Shown here piece by piece: positions 8,348 through 16,851 of a stretch of 64,000 bases of DNA. This DNA is from Bacteroidales bacterium (lineage in GTDB: Bacteria > Bacteroidota > Bacteroidia > Bacteroidales > UBA932), in contig JAFZIO010000055.1 in assembly GCA_017554335.1 (NCBI GenBank), positions 62,001 through 126,000 of the forward strand. Reading direction: 5' to 3'. The notes under the pieces are model-generated. The model saw only the letters and a list, made by a program, of their open reading frames with translations, was not told the origin of the DNA and made no database searches. The stretch's first letter is position 1; each line of letters begins with the position of its first letter. A program made the position numbers and the translations under genes.

Positions 8348-9742
8348 CTATACGGCGCCACCGAGGGAGGACGCGTCCTCTCCGTCTTTAAGGCGATTGA
8401 ATTTTCTGAAAATGTCTGCAATCAAGATGGCCGACACTATGATGTTGAGAATGTCGGAGATAGGGAAACTGATCCACACACCTGTCTCCTGGAACCACAG
8501 TGGCAGGGTGTATAGGAAAGGAAGCAGGAACAGCAACTGGCGCGACAGCGAAAGGAAAATGGACTTCTTCACCATGCCGAGGCACTGGAAGAAGTTGCCG
8601 GACGCCATGCCGAAGCCTACCAGGGCAAAGCCGGAAGTGGTTATCCTGAGACCCCTGACGGCAATGGCCTTGAGCTCCGGGTCGTTGGTGAACAGGCCCA
8701 CGGCAACTTCCGGTATGAACATGGCTATCAGGAAGCAGGTAGTAGTGACCAGCACCTCCCATTTTGCCGTAAGAACGAATATCTCCTTGACGCGCTTGTA
8801 CTGGCGGGCTCCGTAATTATAGCCTGCAATAGGCTGCAGGCCCTGGTTGAAGCCCATGCATATCATAGCGAAGAGCATCACGAAGCGGTTGATGATGCCG
8901 TAGGCGCCTATGGCCAGGTCCCCGCCGTACTTGCGGAGCTGCTGGTTCACGAACAAGGCCACGAGGCTGGCTGCGACATTCATCATGAAGGGGCCCAAGC
9001 CTATAGCCAGGGACTGCTTTGCAATCTTGGCATCCAGACGAAAAACCGGCCTGGTAAAATGCAGGAAATGTTTTTTGTCTGCCAGGAACTTCAGGGTGTA
9101 AGTGAGCGCCAGAATCTGGCATAGCACAGTCGCCAGGGCCGCACCCTTGATGCCCATGTCGAGCACAAAGATGAAAATAGGGTCGAGTATGGCGTTGGAA
9201 ATCACCGTAAACAGGGTGAGCCCCATGGCGGTTTTCGGATGGCCCGAAGAACGGATTATACCGTTGAACCCATGCAGCAGATGGGTGAAAGTATTGCCCA
9301 GGATTATTATGGTCATATAGTCCCTGGCAAAGGGAATAGTGTTTTCGCTGGCCCCGAAGAAATAGAGTATCGGGTCCAGGAATACCATGGCGACCACAGT
9401 AAAGAGTATGCCTATAATCACGTTGAGGGTCAACGTGTTGGACAATACCTTGCTGGCCGCGTCATAGTTCTTCTGCCCCAGCATTATGGAAATCAGCGTC
9501 ATTGCGCCTACGCCCACAAGGGTGCCCAGGGCGATGCTGATGTTCATCAGCGGGAAGGTGACGGCAAGGCCGGAGATGGCGTACGAGCCCACATTGGGGA
9601 TGTGCCCGATGTAGATGCTGTCCACCATGTTGTATAGCGAAGCCGCCGTCTGGGCTATGATACCCGGGACGGCGAACTTACGTAAAAGCTTTCCTATGCT
9701 TTCTGTTCCAAGCTCAAGAGGAGCGGCCGAACTGTCTGCCAT
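8348..9742 (-). CDS. MATE family efflux transporter
   Basis: 464 residues with twelve hydrophobic segments in two similar halves. The first helix pair contains VPGIIAQTAASLYNMVDSIYIGH, typical of MATE proteins, and the second half contains GFNQGLQPIAGYNYGARQYKRV. It would export cationic compounds or drugs using a Na+ or H+ gradient; the substrate is unknown. It is the fifth gene from the end of the minus-strand run, 5 nt from the FKBP lipoprotein. DinF-like rather than NorM-like by overall impression only. Confidence 0.92.
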   Translation of the reverse strand: MADSSAAPLELGTESIGKLLRKFAVPGIIAQTAASLYNMVDSIYIGHIPNVGSYAISGLAVTFPLMNISIALGTLVGVGAMTLISIMLGQKNYDAASKVLSNTLTLNVIIGILFTVVAMVFLDPILYFFGASENTIPFARDYMTIIILGNTFTHLLHGFNGIIRSSGHPKTAMGLTLFTVISNAILDPIFIFVLDMGIKGAALATVLCQILALTYTLKFLADKKHFLHFTRPVFRLDAKIAKQSLAIGLGPFMMNVAASLVALFVNQQLRKYGGDLAIGAYGIINRFVMLFAMICMGFNQGLQPIAGYNYGARQYKRVKEIFVLTAKWEVLVTTTCFLIAMFIPEVAVGLFTNDPELKAIAVRGLRITTSGFALVGFGMASGNFFQCLGMVKKSIFLSLSRQLLFLLPFLYTLPLWFQETGVWISFPISDILNIIVSAILIADIFRKFNRLKDGEDASSLGGAV

Positions 9743-9747
9743 GGCTG

Positions 9748-10800
9748 CTAATCGTTGGGATTGTCAACCAGCTCTATGTCGAAGCGGAGAGGAGAGTAGG
9801 CCGGAATTGTGTAGCCGGAGCCGCTGTAGCTGTATCCGAGGCTGGAGATGAAGACTCCGGTGCCCTTCTCGTAAGGGCCCATCTTGGACAAGGTGCGGGC
9901 GAAACCCGGAATCACCTTCGTGCTCTCGCCGCTCATGGAGATGCTGGACCAGCTGGAGCCGTAGCTTATTGAAACAGGTTCGTAGGTCTTATCCCTTTTG
10001 AGACCGTAACGGATGGCGGTATCGCGGATGGTGGTATCGAAGACCTGGCCGTTGAGCAGACGTCCCGTGTAATTGATGTACACCGTGGTATCCTTAAGTT
10101 CCATTTCAACCTCGGGTGCCTGCCTGCAGATGTAGTAGAAACCGAACGCCCCGGAAGAATCGGCGACCGCCTTGACCGGATTGGTGCCGTACTTCGAAGG
10201 ATAGTTGGCCACGAGGTAGCGTCCCAGGGAGTCGGCGCTCCACTGCTGGATGTACTCGAAACACTCCACCAGCTCGAGGTCGTATATAGAGGTCGTGCCT
10301 ATATCGTCCGAAGACTGGCCCAGGTAGCCGTCGGCATCGTCGAAGCGGTTGTAGGTAATCAGCCAGGAAGGTATGAGTATTTTTTTGCGGCCGCCCGGCT
10401 TCATGCCTTTGATAGCCTCCTCGACGCCGGCGTACATGCCGTTGGCATACATGGTCACGGGGCCGTAATAATAAGTCTCATCGTAAGAGCCCAGCTGCTG
10501 CGAGACGCTCTTGTAGGTGGTGCTGGCAATCGTTCCGTCCAGCTGGGTGATGGAGTAACTCAGGCGGAGGTACGACGAGTCCGTGAATTCACCCACAGCC
10601 TCACCCTTGCCTTCGGTTTCTTCGAGTATCCATGAGCCGAGTCCTGTCTGCTTCCAAAGATACTCAGGGTGCTTCTGCTTCTGCACGTGCACCCACGCAT
10701 CCAGGTATCTCTTGGCCGACTCCATGTCGCTGGTAGTCTTGGTCTTGGCGCAGCCGCACAAGCAAAGGGCTGCGATAGCTATGATAAAAAACTTCTTCAT
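9748..10800 (-). CDS. FKBP-type prolyl isomerase lipoprotein
   Basis: A 350-residue lipoprotein: signal peptide with lipobox LCGC and lipidated Cys17. Two FKBP-like modules are seen: the first around residues 80-180 (GVEEAIKGMKPGGRKKILIP) and the second around 240-345 (VYINYTGRLLNGQVFDTT, VIPGFARTLSKM, SPLRFDIELVD). It probably assists folding of exported proteins in the periplasm or at the outer membrane. In both modules some active-site aromatic residues of classic FKBP are not obvious, so isomerase activity is likely but not certain. It lies between the DHH enzyme and MATE with gaps of 5-6 nt. Confidence 0.82.
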   Translation of the reverse strand: MKKFFIIAIAALCLCGCAKTKTTSDMESAKRYLDAWVHVQKQKHPEYLWKQTGLGSWILEETEGKGEAVGEFTDSSYLRLSYSITQLDGTIASTTYKSVSQQLGSYDETYYYGPVTMYANGMYAGVEEAIKGMKPGGRKKILIPSWLITYNRFDDADGYLGQSSDDIGTTSIYDLELVECFEYIQQWSADSLGRYLVANYPSKYGTNPVKAVADSSGAFGFYYICRQAPEVEMELKDTTVYINYTGRLLNGQVFDTTIRDTAIRYGLKRDKTYEPVSISYGSSWSSISMSGESTKVIPGFARTLSKMGPYEKGTGVFISSLGYSYSGSGYTIPAYSPLRFDIELVDNPND

Positions 10801-10806
10801 TTCAAT

Positions 10807-11844
10807 TCAGACGGCATCCTGTTCTTGCAGGAACCGTGCCGTTATTTCTATAACGTAAGCCTCCGCTCCGGCCGCATCGGCGATGTCTTGCGGAATCAGT
10901 ATACGGCCGCCGGAAGCCTGCTCGTGGCCGCCTCCGTGGAAGTGGTTTTTCGCCAGCAGCCGCGCCGACGTGCCCCTCTTGGAGCGTATGGACACCCGGA
11001 ACTTGTCGCCGTCCTCCCGGGCCAGCACGCAGAGCCTCACGCCCTTGATGGACAGGGGCAGGTTGACGAAGCCCTCCGTCTCCCCGTCGAGCAGTCCGTG
11101 ACGGTCGAAAAAGGACTGCGGCAGGATGATGACGGAGCCGCCTTCCGGCAGCAGCCGCATACGCTCGGAGAGCATTTCGCCCATGGCCGCGAGGCGGTTG
11201 GGACGCTCGCAGTGGTAGAGGCGGTCGATTATGTCCTCCCTGTCAACGCCGGCGGCAAGCAGCCCGGAGGCCATCTGCAGCGTGGCCGGCCAGACGGAGT
11301 TGGCGAAATTGTTGGTGTCGGTCGTCATACCCGTCATCAAGGCGCGAGCTGCAGCCTGCGGCAGTTTCGACGGGTCGCCGGCAATGTCGGGCATGCCCAG
11401 CAGCACCTGGTACAGCAGTTCGCAGGCGGAGGACACGCGCGTCTCGCTGATGCAGAGGTCGAACGCCTCCCTGTCGGGCTCTTCGTGATGGTCGATCAGG
11501 ACCTTGCGGCCCTTGAAAGCACGTACCGCCTCTTCAAGCCCTTCCACGCGGGATAATGTGTTGAAGTCCAGACAGATGAGGAGGTCCGTTCCGTCCATGC
11601 GGCGGGCAGATTCCTGGGCGTCGGTGATGGTCTTGAGGCCCTCCAGCACGAAAGCGGCGTTCTCGGGAACCGGGTCCGGCAGAAGCACCGCTGTATCCTT
11701 GCCGCGGCAGGACTCAAGATAGCTTGCCATGGCCGCACTGCTGCCGGCGGCATCACCGTCCGGACGTGCGTGAGAGACGGTGCTGATTATCTTGGCTCCG
11801 TCTATCCAGGAATTCAACAATGCTATATCTTTTGCCCTATCCAC
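10807..11844 (-). CDS. DHH/DHHA1 phosphoesterase, NrnA-like
   Basis: Probably degrades nanoRNA and/or pAp. N-terminal DHH domain with metal ligands in SHARPDGDA (His25, Asp29, Asp31), LDFN near 92 and DHHEEPD near 117, then TDTNNF; C-terminal DHHA1 domain with FHGGGHEQASGG near 310. 345 residues is the usual NrnA length. The start is GTG, 4 nt after a TAAATTTG box, which makes it the apparent first gene of the run reaching down to serB and one of the near-leaderless starts. NrnA rather than RecJ is chosen from size; the exact substrate is inferred. Confidence 0.9.
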   Translation of the reverse strand: MDRAKDIALLNSWIDGAKIISTVSHARPDGDAAGSSAAMASYLESCRGKDTAVLLPDPVPENAAFVLEGLKTITDAQESARRMDGTDLLICLDFNTLSRVEGLEEAVRAFKGRKVLIDHHEEPDREAFDLCISETRVSSACELLYQVLLGMPDIAGDPSKLPQAAARALMTGMTTDTNNFANSVWPATLQMASGLLAAGVDREDIIDRLYHCERPNRLAAMGEMLSERMRLLPEGGSVIILPQSFFDRHGLLDGETEGFVNLPLSIKGVRLCVLAREDGDKFRVSIRSKRGTSARLLAKNHFHGGGHEQASGGRILIPQDIADAAGAEAYVIEITARFLQEQDAV

Positions 11845-11848
11845 GATG

Positions 11849-11856
11849 CAAATTTA
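11849..11856 (-). promoter_or_regulatory. TAAATTTG -7 box, NrnA-like operon
   Basis: A TAnnTTTG match on the minus strand, 4 nt before the GTG start of the DHH gene. It may drive the whole seven-gene run to serB. Confidence 0.55.
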
Positions 11857-11888
11857 ACAATATTATTGCATTTCATAAATCATTTTTT

Positions 11889-11896
11889 TAACTTTG
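11889..11896 (+). promoter_or_regulatory. TAACTTTG -7 box
   Basis: A TAnnTTTG match 32 nt before the ATG at 11929, in the AT-rich gap between divergent genes. This promoter leaves a short 5' leader, unlike the near-leaderless ones. Confidence 0.5.
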
Positions 11897-11928
11897 TCCG
11901 ACTTTGGAAACAAATTAGAATACATACA

Positions 11929-12621
11929 ATGAACAAAGCATTAAAGATCGTTTTGGAGGTTCTCCTTCTGTGCGCAATCGTCGGACTTGTCTTCGCTATC
12001 TACAGCAGCATCATGAAGCCTGTGAACTTCAACAAGCAGAAAGAAAAACGCGAAGCTGTGGCTATCCAGCGTCTCAAGGACATCCGTACTCTGCAGGTGG
12101 CCTACAAGAGTGTGAACGGCAAGTACGTTTCCACCATCGACTCCCTCAAGAACTTCTACGAGAACGGCAAGATGGAGGTTGTGATGCAGGTCGGTTCCGC
12201 CGATGACTCCGTCGCCTGGGCCCACACCGAAAAGATCAAGAAGGCTAACCGCAAGATCACTCCCGAGAAGCTCCTCGAGATGTATGAGGCGGGCGACAAG
12301 GACCTCGTGTTCTCCGTTGTTACCAAGATTCCCGTGAAGGACACCCTGTTCCTCCGTCGTGACGACTTCCATATCGACTCCCTCGCCACCATTCCTTTCT
12401 CCGGCGGCGCACCCGTGGAGATGGATGCCGACACCCGTATGGTTTCCGGCGTTCCCGTGCCCCTCTTCGAGGCCAAGATGCCTTACAAGCTCCTCCTCAA
12501 GGGCATGGACAACCAGCTGAGAATCAACCTCGACGCTGACCGTCGCGACCAGAACAAGTACGAAGGCCTGCAGGTCGGCAGCCTCGTGGCTCCTAACAAC
12601 AACGCCGGTAACTGGGAGTAG
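11929..12621 (+). CDS. Membrane-anchored protein of unknown function
   Basis: 230 residues. One membrane helix near residues 7-25 is followed by a charged, helical stretch (KQKEKREAVAIQRLKDIRTLQVAYKSVNGKY) and a hydrophilic domain. The layout resembles pseudopilin-like or periplasmic coiled proteins, but there is no prepilin cleavage motif, so a pilin call is not supported. The ATG at 11929 is chosen over frame extensions upstream because the hydrophobic segment then starts at residue 7 and a -7 box precedes it. It sits 5 nt before the DUF3822 gene and appears co-transcribed with it and rsmD. Function unknown. Confidence 0.8.
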   Translation: MNKALKIVLEVLLLCAIVGLVFAIYSSIMKPVNFNKQKEKREAVAIQRLKDIRTLQVAYKSVNGKYVSTIDSLKNFYENGKMEVVMQVGSADDSVAWAHTEKIKKANRKITPEKLLEMYEAGDKDLVFSVVTKIPVKDTLFLRRDDFHIDSLATIPFSGGAPVEMDADTRMVSGVPVPLFEAKMPYKLLLKGMDNQLRINLDADRRDQNKYEGLQVGSLVAPNNNAGNWE

Positions 12622-12626
12622 TCGAT

Positions 12627-13079
12627 GTGTTCACCCTTGTCCCTGTAAACTTCTTCAGGCCGGAGGCTGCGCGTGATGCGCTGGCCGAAGTGGCGGTCTT
12701 GAAAGATGGCGACAGGGTGGAATTCACAGAGATTCCCGCCTATTCGGCAGTATTGATTTACAGTGTCTCCGGTGACGCCGTCGCGCCGCCGGAGATTCTT
12801 TATATTCTCCGGGAGCTGCCCGCCTGCAGCGAGTACAACAAATTGCTCTGCTCCTGGAAGGACGGAGAGCTGTCGCTTGCCATTGCCCAGGGCAAGAGTC
12901 TGCTCATCGCCAATTCTTTTGCCGCGCCGGACTTCGTCACCGCCCAGTATTATATTTTCCTGGCCATGAAGTCATTGCAGCTCAACCCGGAGGTCACCAC
13001 CATACGCTTCCGGCACGCGTTGTCTGCTGATGAGGAAATGGCGCTTTACCGCTATTTCAAAGCGGTGGAATGCTTATGA
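12627..13079 (+). CDS. DUF3822 family protein, N-terminally short
   Basis: 150 residues matching the C-terminal part of DUF3822, a Bacteroidota family commonly encoded just upstream of rsmD. Recognisable are FTLVPVNFF at the very start, SLLIANSFAAPDF and YYIFLAMKSLQLNPEVTTI near residues 95-125, and the ending EMALYRYFKAVECL. Family members I recall are about 260-290 residues, so roughly the first 80 or more seem missing. The start is GTG at 12627; no ATG fits. It overlaps rsmD by 4 nt. Function unknown, possibly linked to the neighbouring methyltransferase. Confidence 0.75.
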   Translation: MFTLVPVNFFRPEAARDALAEVAVLKDGDRVEFTEIPAYSAVLIYSVSGDAVAPPEILYILRELPACSEYNKLLCSWKDGELSLAIAQGKSLLIANSFAAPDFVTAQYYIFLAMKSLQLNPEVTTIRFRHALSADEEMALYRYFKAVECL

Positions 13080-13612
13080 GGATTATAGGCGGACGGCTCA
13101 AAGGCAAGACCATTTATCCCCCTATGGGTTACAAGGCGAGACCGACTACGGACTTCGCCCGCGAGGGTTTGTTCAATATCCTGGGCAACGAATATGAATT
13201 CGAAGACCTGAAGGTGCTGGACCTTTTCGGCGGCACCGGGGCCGTATCTTACGAATTCGCGTCACGCGGTGCTTCCCGGGTTTATTGCGTAGAAATGAAC
13301 AGGGACAACGCCATGTTCATCAAGCACGAGGCCCAGCGCCTGGGGTTGCCGAACGTGACCGCCGTCCACGCCAACGTCTTTGACTTCCTGCCCATCTGCC
13401 GCGAAAAGTTCGATATCATTTTCGCAGACCCGCCCTACGCCCTCGAAGGGCTGGACGGCATTCCTGACAAGATTTTCTCCCACGACCTGCTGCACCCCGG
13501 CTGCTATTTTATCCTGGAGCACGGTGGCGAATACTCCTTTGCCGGCCACCCGCATTTCGTTAAGGAGCGCTGCTACGGCCGCGTGCACTTTTCCTTTTTC
13601 GAGAAGCCGTAG
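13076..13612 (+). CDS. rsmD: 16S rRNA (guanine966-N2)-methyltransferase RsmD
   Basis: Methylates G966 of 16S rRNA using S-adenosylmethionine. Starts MRIIGGRLKGKTI as in the family, with SAM-binding LDLFGGTGAVSYE (about 48-60), an acidic VEMN after strand 2 and the catalytic FADPPY (116-121). 178 residues is standard. The ATG at 13076 overlaps the preceding stop (ATGA); an in-frame ATG two codons earlier is also possible. No terminator is obvious directly after it, though a hairpin repeat follows at 13661. Confidence 0.94.
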   Translation: MRIIGGRLKGKTIYPPMGYKARPTTDFAREGLFNILGNEYEFEDLKVLDLFGGTGAVSYEFASRGASRVYCVEMNRDNAMFIKHEAQRLGLPNVTAVHANVFDFLPICREKFDIIFADPPYALEGLDGIPDKIFSHDLLHPGCYFILEHGGEYSFAGHPHFVKERCYGRVHFSFFEKP

Positions 13613-13660
13613 GTACCGTAATACCGCGTAAACAGCAACCCTCTGATACATAGTCACTTC

Positions 13661-13700
13661 CTAAATCCAAGTGGGGGAATTTGCCCCCACTTGGATTTAG
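13661..13700. repeat. Hairpin repeat, family B (RAYT-linked), copy 1
   Basis: A perfect 17-bp inverted repeat with the 6-nt loop AATTTG: CTAAATCCAAGTGGGGG then its complement. The same sequence recurs in opposite orientation at 16069-16100, just upstream of the transposase gene. No T-run follows, so it is not a simple terminator. Confidence 0.9.
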
Positions 13701-13746
13701 CAAATAGCCGATAATCAAACAATTAGCGTTTACACCTATTGAGAGA

Positions 13747-14985
13747 TTATTGTTGATTCACCCACTGTACTATATCCGCCAGCACCTCGGGAGCAAAAGT
13801 CTCCTCTATGCCGGCGTACTCGACGGGCATTCCTGACTTGCAGTGCTGGAAGAGATGATTGAGCCCAGGGTAGAGGCGACAGTCTGCAGCCGGACAGAGA
13901 ACCTCAACTTTGCTGAGGTTGAATTCCGGTATCACCTGGGTATCCTTGTCGCCATTGAGCGCAAGACAAGGACACTTGATTCCGGCTACATATGGCGCGG
14001 GGTCAAGTTTCATGAAACAGTCGATCCATGGGCCCTTCTGTTGCTTCAGCATCTGCTTGATAGCAAGCTTGGCGGCAAAACCTGACATTTTCTGCGGCGT
14101 CCCTTGAAGCTCGAGCTGACGGGCCATCTGCCTGAAGAGGGTGCTGTCTCCACGGTCTGCCATGCCGGCCAGGCTCACGATAAAGTCGGGAGCGTCCTGT
14201 TCATCGGCGCCCAGAATGAATGCGATGGTGCCGCCTTCGCTGTGGCCGATTACACCGACCTTGCGGAATCCACGCTCACGCAGGCAGCGCACGGCCGCAC
14301 GGGCGTCGTCCGCAAAATCGAAAGTGGTCGCATCTGCAAACACGCCACCGGACTCGCCGCAGCCGCGGTCGTCGTAACGCAGGCTGGCGATTCCCTGGCG
14401 GGCAAGGGCATCCGCGATAACGGCAAACGGGCGATGCTCCATAATCTCCTCGTCCCGGTTCTGCTGACCGCTGCCGCTGACCATCACCACCGCCGTGGTC
14501 GCCTCAGGCGTGCAATCGGACGGAGCAGCAAGCGTTCCGCCCAGCGAGATACCGTCGTGCCCGAAGCTAAGGTCCTCTGTATCATAAGGGAACGGTGGGA
14601 CGGGGGTTTGGGGACGGTTGCGCTCGATTCCGCCGCGCCCCATGGCCAGACGCTTCTTCAATATAGACTGGGAGAAGGTTCCGATGAGCGAGTCTCCTTG
14701 AAGCGAGCCCTTGAAATGGCCTGGCATGTCCAGAAATTTGACCTTTAGCGTACCGTCTTTTGATTGAGTTGCATTTGCTTTAAGTCCATATGCACCTTGA
14801 TCCGGAGAGTCGAGTGTACAACTGTCCTCGAGATGCATTACGATTGCAAGGCCCAGGCCCTCAATCTCTCCGCTCCATGTACCTTTGATATCTTCAGATA
14901 CTGATATTGGTTTCTGAGTTTCAGAACAGGAAAAAATGGTTGCACCGATTCCGGCAACTACCAAAAGACGACAGACTGTTTTCAT
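13747..14985 (-). CDS. Alpha/beta hydrolase lipoprotein
   Basis: 412 residues. A lipoprotein signal ends at Cys20 (GATIFSC). Residues 25-125 resemble the small beta-rich N-terminal domain found in some secreted esterases; the alpha/beta-hydrolase fold follows. The nucleophile elbow is GHSEGG (Ser249), Asp is likely that in LNGDKDTQV and His that in PGLNHLFQ, giving a complete triad. It is probably an esterase or acyl hydrolase at the cell envelope; the substrate is unknown. The ATG at 14985 is preferred over one eight codons earlier because it begins the signal peptide. It stands alone between a hairpin repeat and the RAYT gene. Confidence 0.85.
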   Translation of the reverse strand: MKTVCRLLVVAGIGATIFSCSETQKPISVSEDIKGTWSGEIEGLGLAIVMHLEDSCTLDSPDQGAYGLKANATQSKDGTLKVKFLDMPGHFKGSLQGDSLIGTFSQSILKKRLAMGRGGIERNRPQTPVPPFPYDTEDLSFGHDGISLGGTLAAPSDCTPEATTAVVMVSGSGQQNRDEEIMEHRPFAVIADALARQGIASLRYDDRGCGESGGVFADATTFDFADDARAAVRCLRERGFRKVGVIGHSEGGTIAFILGADEQDAPDFIVSLAGMADRGDSTLFRQMARQLELQGTPQKMSGFAAKLAIKQMLKQQKGPWIDCFMKLDPAPYVAGIKCPCLALNGDKDTQVIPEFNLSKVEVLCPAADCRLYPGLNHLFQHCKSGMPVEYAGIEETFAPEVLADIVQWVNQQ

Positions 14986-15006
14986 AAAGAAATAACTTTT
15001 GTTATG

Positions 15007-15044
15007 CAAAAATAATAATTATTTATTGAAAAACAATAATTATT
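15007..15044 (-). terminator. AT-rich hairpin after RAYT, overlapping a -7 box
   Basis: The gap after the transposase stop holds an AT-rich inverted repeat (CAATAATTATT with a bulged partner) followed on the minus strand by five T. Those T belong to a TATTTTTG box at 15007-15014, 21 nt before the hydrolase ATG. The stretch may end the RAYT transcript and start the next one. Confidence 0.45.
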
Positions 15045-15966
15045 GTGAAATTTTAAGTCTTAAGAATTTTGCAATCTGCCTGGGATCTGCTCCTGTTGCT
15101 TTATGAATTTCAAAGAGAAGGTCTGTTCTGTTTTCTTCCGAGAGTAGGAAAACATCGTGGATGTCGTCAAGATTCAAGCTGTTCTTTAGCCATCTTGCAA
15201 TAACTGCATAGCATGTATCTGAACGACCCGTGAATACTTCATTTATGTCATATTCGCTGCCGGTATTGAAATGCATCGCACCAATCATATCTTCATAGCT
15301 GTCGAAGAATCGTATTGCAGCGTCATAATCAATCACTGAATATGTGGTTATGATAAAGTCAATTAACTGCTTCTTCTCCCTTTTATCGAGCTTGGAGAAC
15401 AGACGCTTTAGCATTATATAAGAGAGTGGTCTATTTGAATCGTGAGTAGAAATCACTTCGCTCATAGCTTTCTTCATAGCTACAGTTGCCTTACGGATTA
15501 TTATCGGTTCAGAAAAAGGGTGATCTGATTGAGCATAAGCAAGATAATTCCATTGATACTCTTCAGCCCGCTTCACAAGTCTCCTTTCCACGGCATTGTT
15601 TCCTATATAGATTAGGTTCGTGCGGGCTTTTTTGTCACCATATTTTACGGCACTGCCGTAATGGCATGTGAATAATCTGCCACCTCTGCAAGGTGACGCC
15701 TGACCATATCTGGAGTAATATCTGGACAGTTCCCCCATAAATCTAGACAGATCTTTTAATCTGGAGGCAACATACGCTCCATGGGTGTGGTCTGGCATCT
15801 GACAGAAGGACAACACTTGTATCCCATACCTTGGAGCAAGGGTACAAAGAATTGTGAAATAAACAAGATAATCGATGAAGTTATAGAACTGTAGATATCC
15901 ATCCTTCATCCTTTGATAACAGTGTATTAGAATACCACTGTAAAACGATCGTGCTTTTGTTGACAT
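15040..15966 (-). CDS. REP-associated tyrosine transposase (RAYT, Y1 HUH family)
   Basis: 308 residues. The N-terminal Y1 domain has the HUH motif in SFCQMPDHTHGAYV (His60 and His62) and the tyrosine motif in LIYIGNNAVERRLV (Tyr120), followed by the EYQWNYLAYA signature seen in RAYTs. The extended C-terminus ends in a helix-turn-helix-like stretch (ADPRQIAKFLRLKIS). RAYTs cut and move single-stranded REP hairpins rather than themselves. Here a matching hairpin lies about 100 nt upstream of its start and a second copy beyond the next gene. Base composition is clearly more AT-rich than the surroundings, suggesting acquisition by transfer. Confidence 0.88.
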   Translation of the reverse strand: MSTKARSFYSGILIHCYQRMKDGYLQFYNFIDYLVYFTILCTLAPRYGIQVLSFCQMPDHTHGAYVASRLKDLSRFMGELSRYYSRYGQASPCRGGRLFTCHYGSAVKYGDKKARTNLIYIGNNAVERRLVKRAEEYQWNYLAYAQSDHPFSEPIIIRKATVAMKKAMSEVISTHDSNRPLSYIMLKRLFSKLDKREKKQLIDFIITTYSVIDYDAAIRFFDSYEDMIGAMHFNTGSEYDINEVFTGRSDTCYAVIARWLKNSLNLDDIHDVFLLSEENRTDLLFEIHKATGADPRQIAKFLRLKISQ

Positions 15967-16068
15967 TTTTCATAGTTTAAGTTTTGCAATAATAGTAATT
16001 GTTTTCCTTCTTGTCAAGAGGATGTTCGGGATTGTTTTCTTTAATAGGCTTACAATCAGCATCTTTTT

Positions 16069-16100
16069 AAATCCAAGTAGGGGCAAATTCCCCCACTTGG
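16069..16100. repeat. Hairpin repeat, family B (RAYT-linked), copy 2
   Basis: The reverse complement of the 13661-13700 hairpin, with the same 6-nt loop. The single change in the stem replaces a G-C pair with G-T. It lies in the 198-nt gap between the RAYT start and the araD promoter. Confidence 0.88.
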
Positions 16101-16151
16101 AACAAATAAGTAGTTGAGGGACAGAGAATTGATTTTTACAGCATTTTGCAC

Positions 16152-16159
16152 TACCTTTG
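16152..16159 (+). promoter_or_regulatory. TACCTTTG -7 box, AraD-type gene
   Basis: A TAnnTTTG match ending 5 nt before the ATG at 16165. Confidence 0.6.
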
Positions 16160-16164
16160 TCATT

Positions 16165-16845
16165 ATGCATAATCTCAAAGAACAAGTACTGGAAGCTAAC
16201 CTGGAACTGGTGCGCAGGGGGCTGGTGATTTACACCTGGGGCAACGTATCGGCGATTGACCGGGCAAAGGGACTGGTGGTGATTAAACCGAGCGGAGTAA
16301 AGTACGAGTGCCTTACGGCGGATGACATTGTAGTGCTGGACCTTGAAGGGAAAGTCGTAGAAGGCAGGCTGAAGCCGTCATCCGATACTCCGACTCATTT
16401 GGAGATCTATAAGGCATTCCCCTATGCAGGCGCTGTCGTACATACTCATTCAACATATGCAACCGCATGGGCTCAGGCGGGACTTGACCTGCCTTGCCTT
16501 GGTACTACCCACGCCGATTGCTTCCACGGTCCTATTCCCTGCACTGACTCTCTGGACTTTAATGCTTTGGCAGTCGGATATGAAAAGGAAACCGGACTGG
16601 CAATAATCCGACGTTTTGAAGGATTGGACCCGGCAGAAACCCCAGCAGCCCTGGTCAGAAACCATGGACCGTTCGTCTGGGGAAAAGATGCTCCCGGCGC
16701 GATTTACAATGCCGTGGTTTTGGAAGAAGTAGCCAGGATGGCTGCTATCACATTGGGCATCAACCCTGCAGCAGGCTGCCCTTCAGAGCTTCAGGAAATT
16801 CATTACATGCGCAAGCACGGCCCCAAGGCCACATACGGCCAATAA
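16165..16845 (+). CDS. araD: L-ribulose-5-phosphate 4-epimerase (AraD/SgaE class II aldolase family)
   Basis: 226 residues. Converts L-ribulose-5-P (or a related ulose phosphate) to D-xylulose-5-P with a zinc ion. Seen are TWGNVSAID (phosphate-binding), [15 protein letters not shown] with an acidic residue near 74, zinc ligands His93 and His95 in VVHTHSTYA and the third His in ALVRNHGPF. The C-terminal [14 protein letters not shown] is characteristic of AraD. The ATG at 16165 is chosen because the residues upstream are not family-like and a -7 box precedes it. No other pentose genes are nearby, so its pathway partner is elsewhere. Confidence 0.93.
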   Translation: MHNLKEQVLEANLELVRRGLVIYTWGNVSAIDRAKGLVVIKPSGVKYECLTADDIVVLDLEGKVVEGRLKPSSDTPTHLEIYKAFPYAGAVVHTHSTYATAWAQAGLDLPCLGTTHADCFHGPIPCTDSLDFNALAVGYEKETGLAIIRRFEGLDPAETPAALVRNHGPFVWGKDAPGAIYNAVVLEEVARMAAITLGINPAAGCPSELQEIHYMRKHGPKATYGQ

Positions 16846-16851
16846 AAAGGG

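Noticed and set aside
11857..11928. Riboswitch or structured leader upstream of the membrane-protein gene
   Set aside because: The stretch is short and AT-rich with two divergent promoters; no conserved fold seen.
13661..16100. Complete insertion sequence of the IS200 type
   Set aside because: The transposase has RAYT rather than IS200 features and its flanking hairpins are single repeats, not element ends with target sequence.
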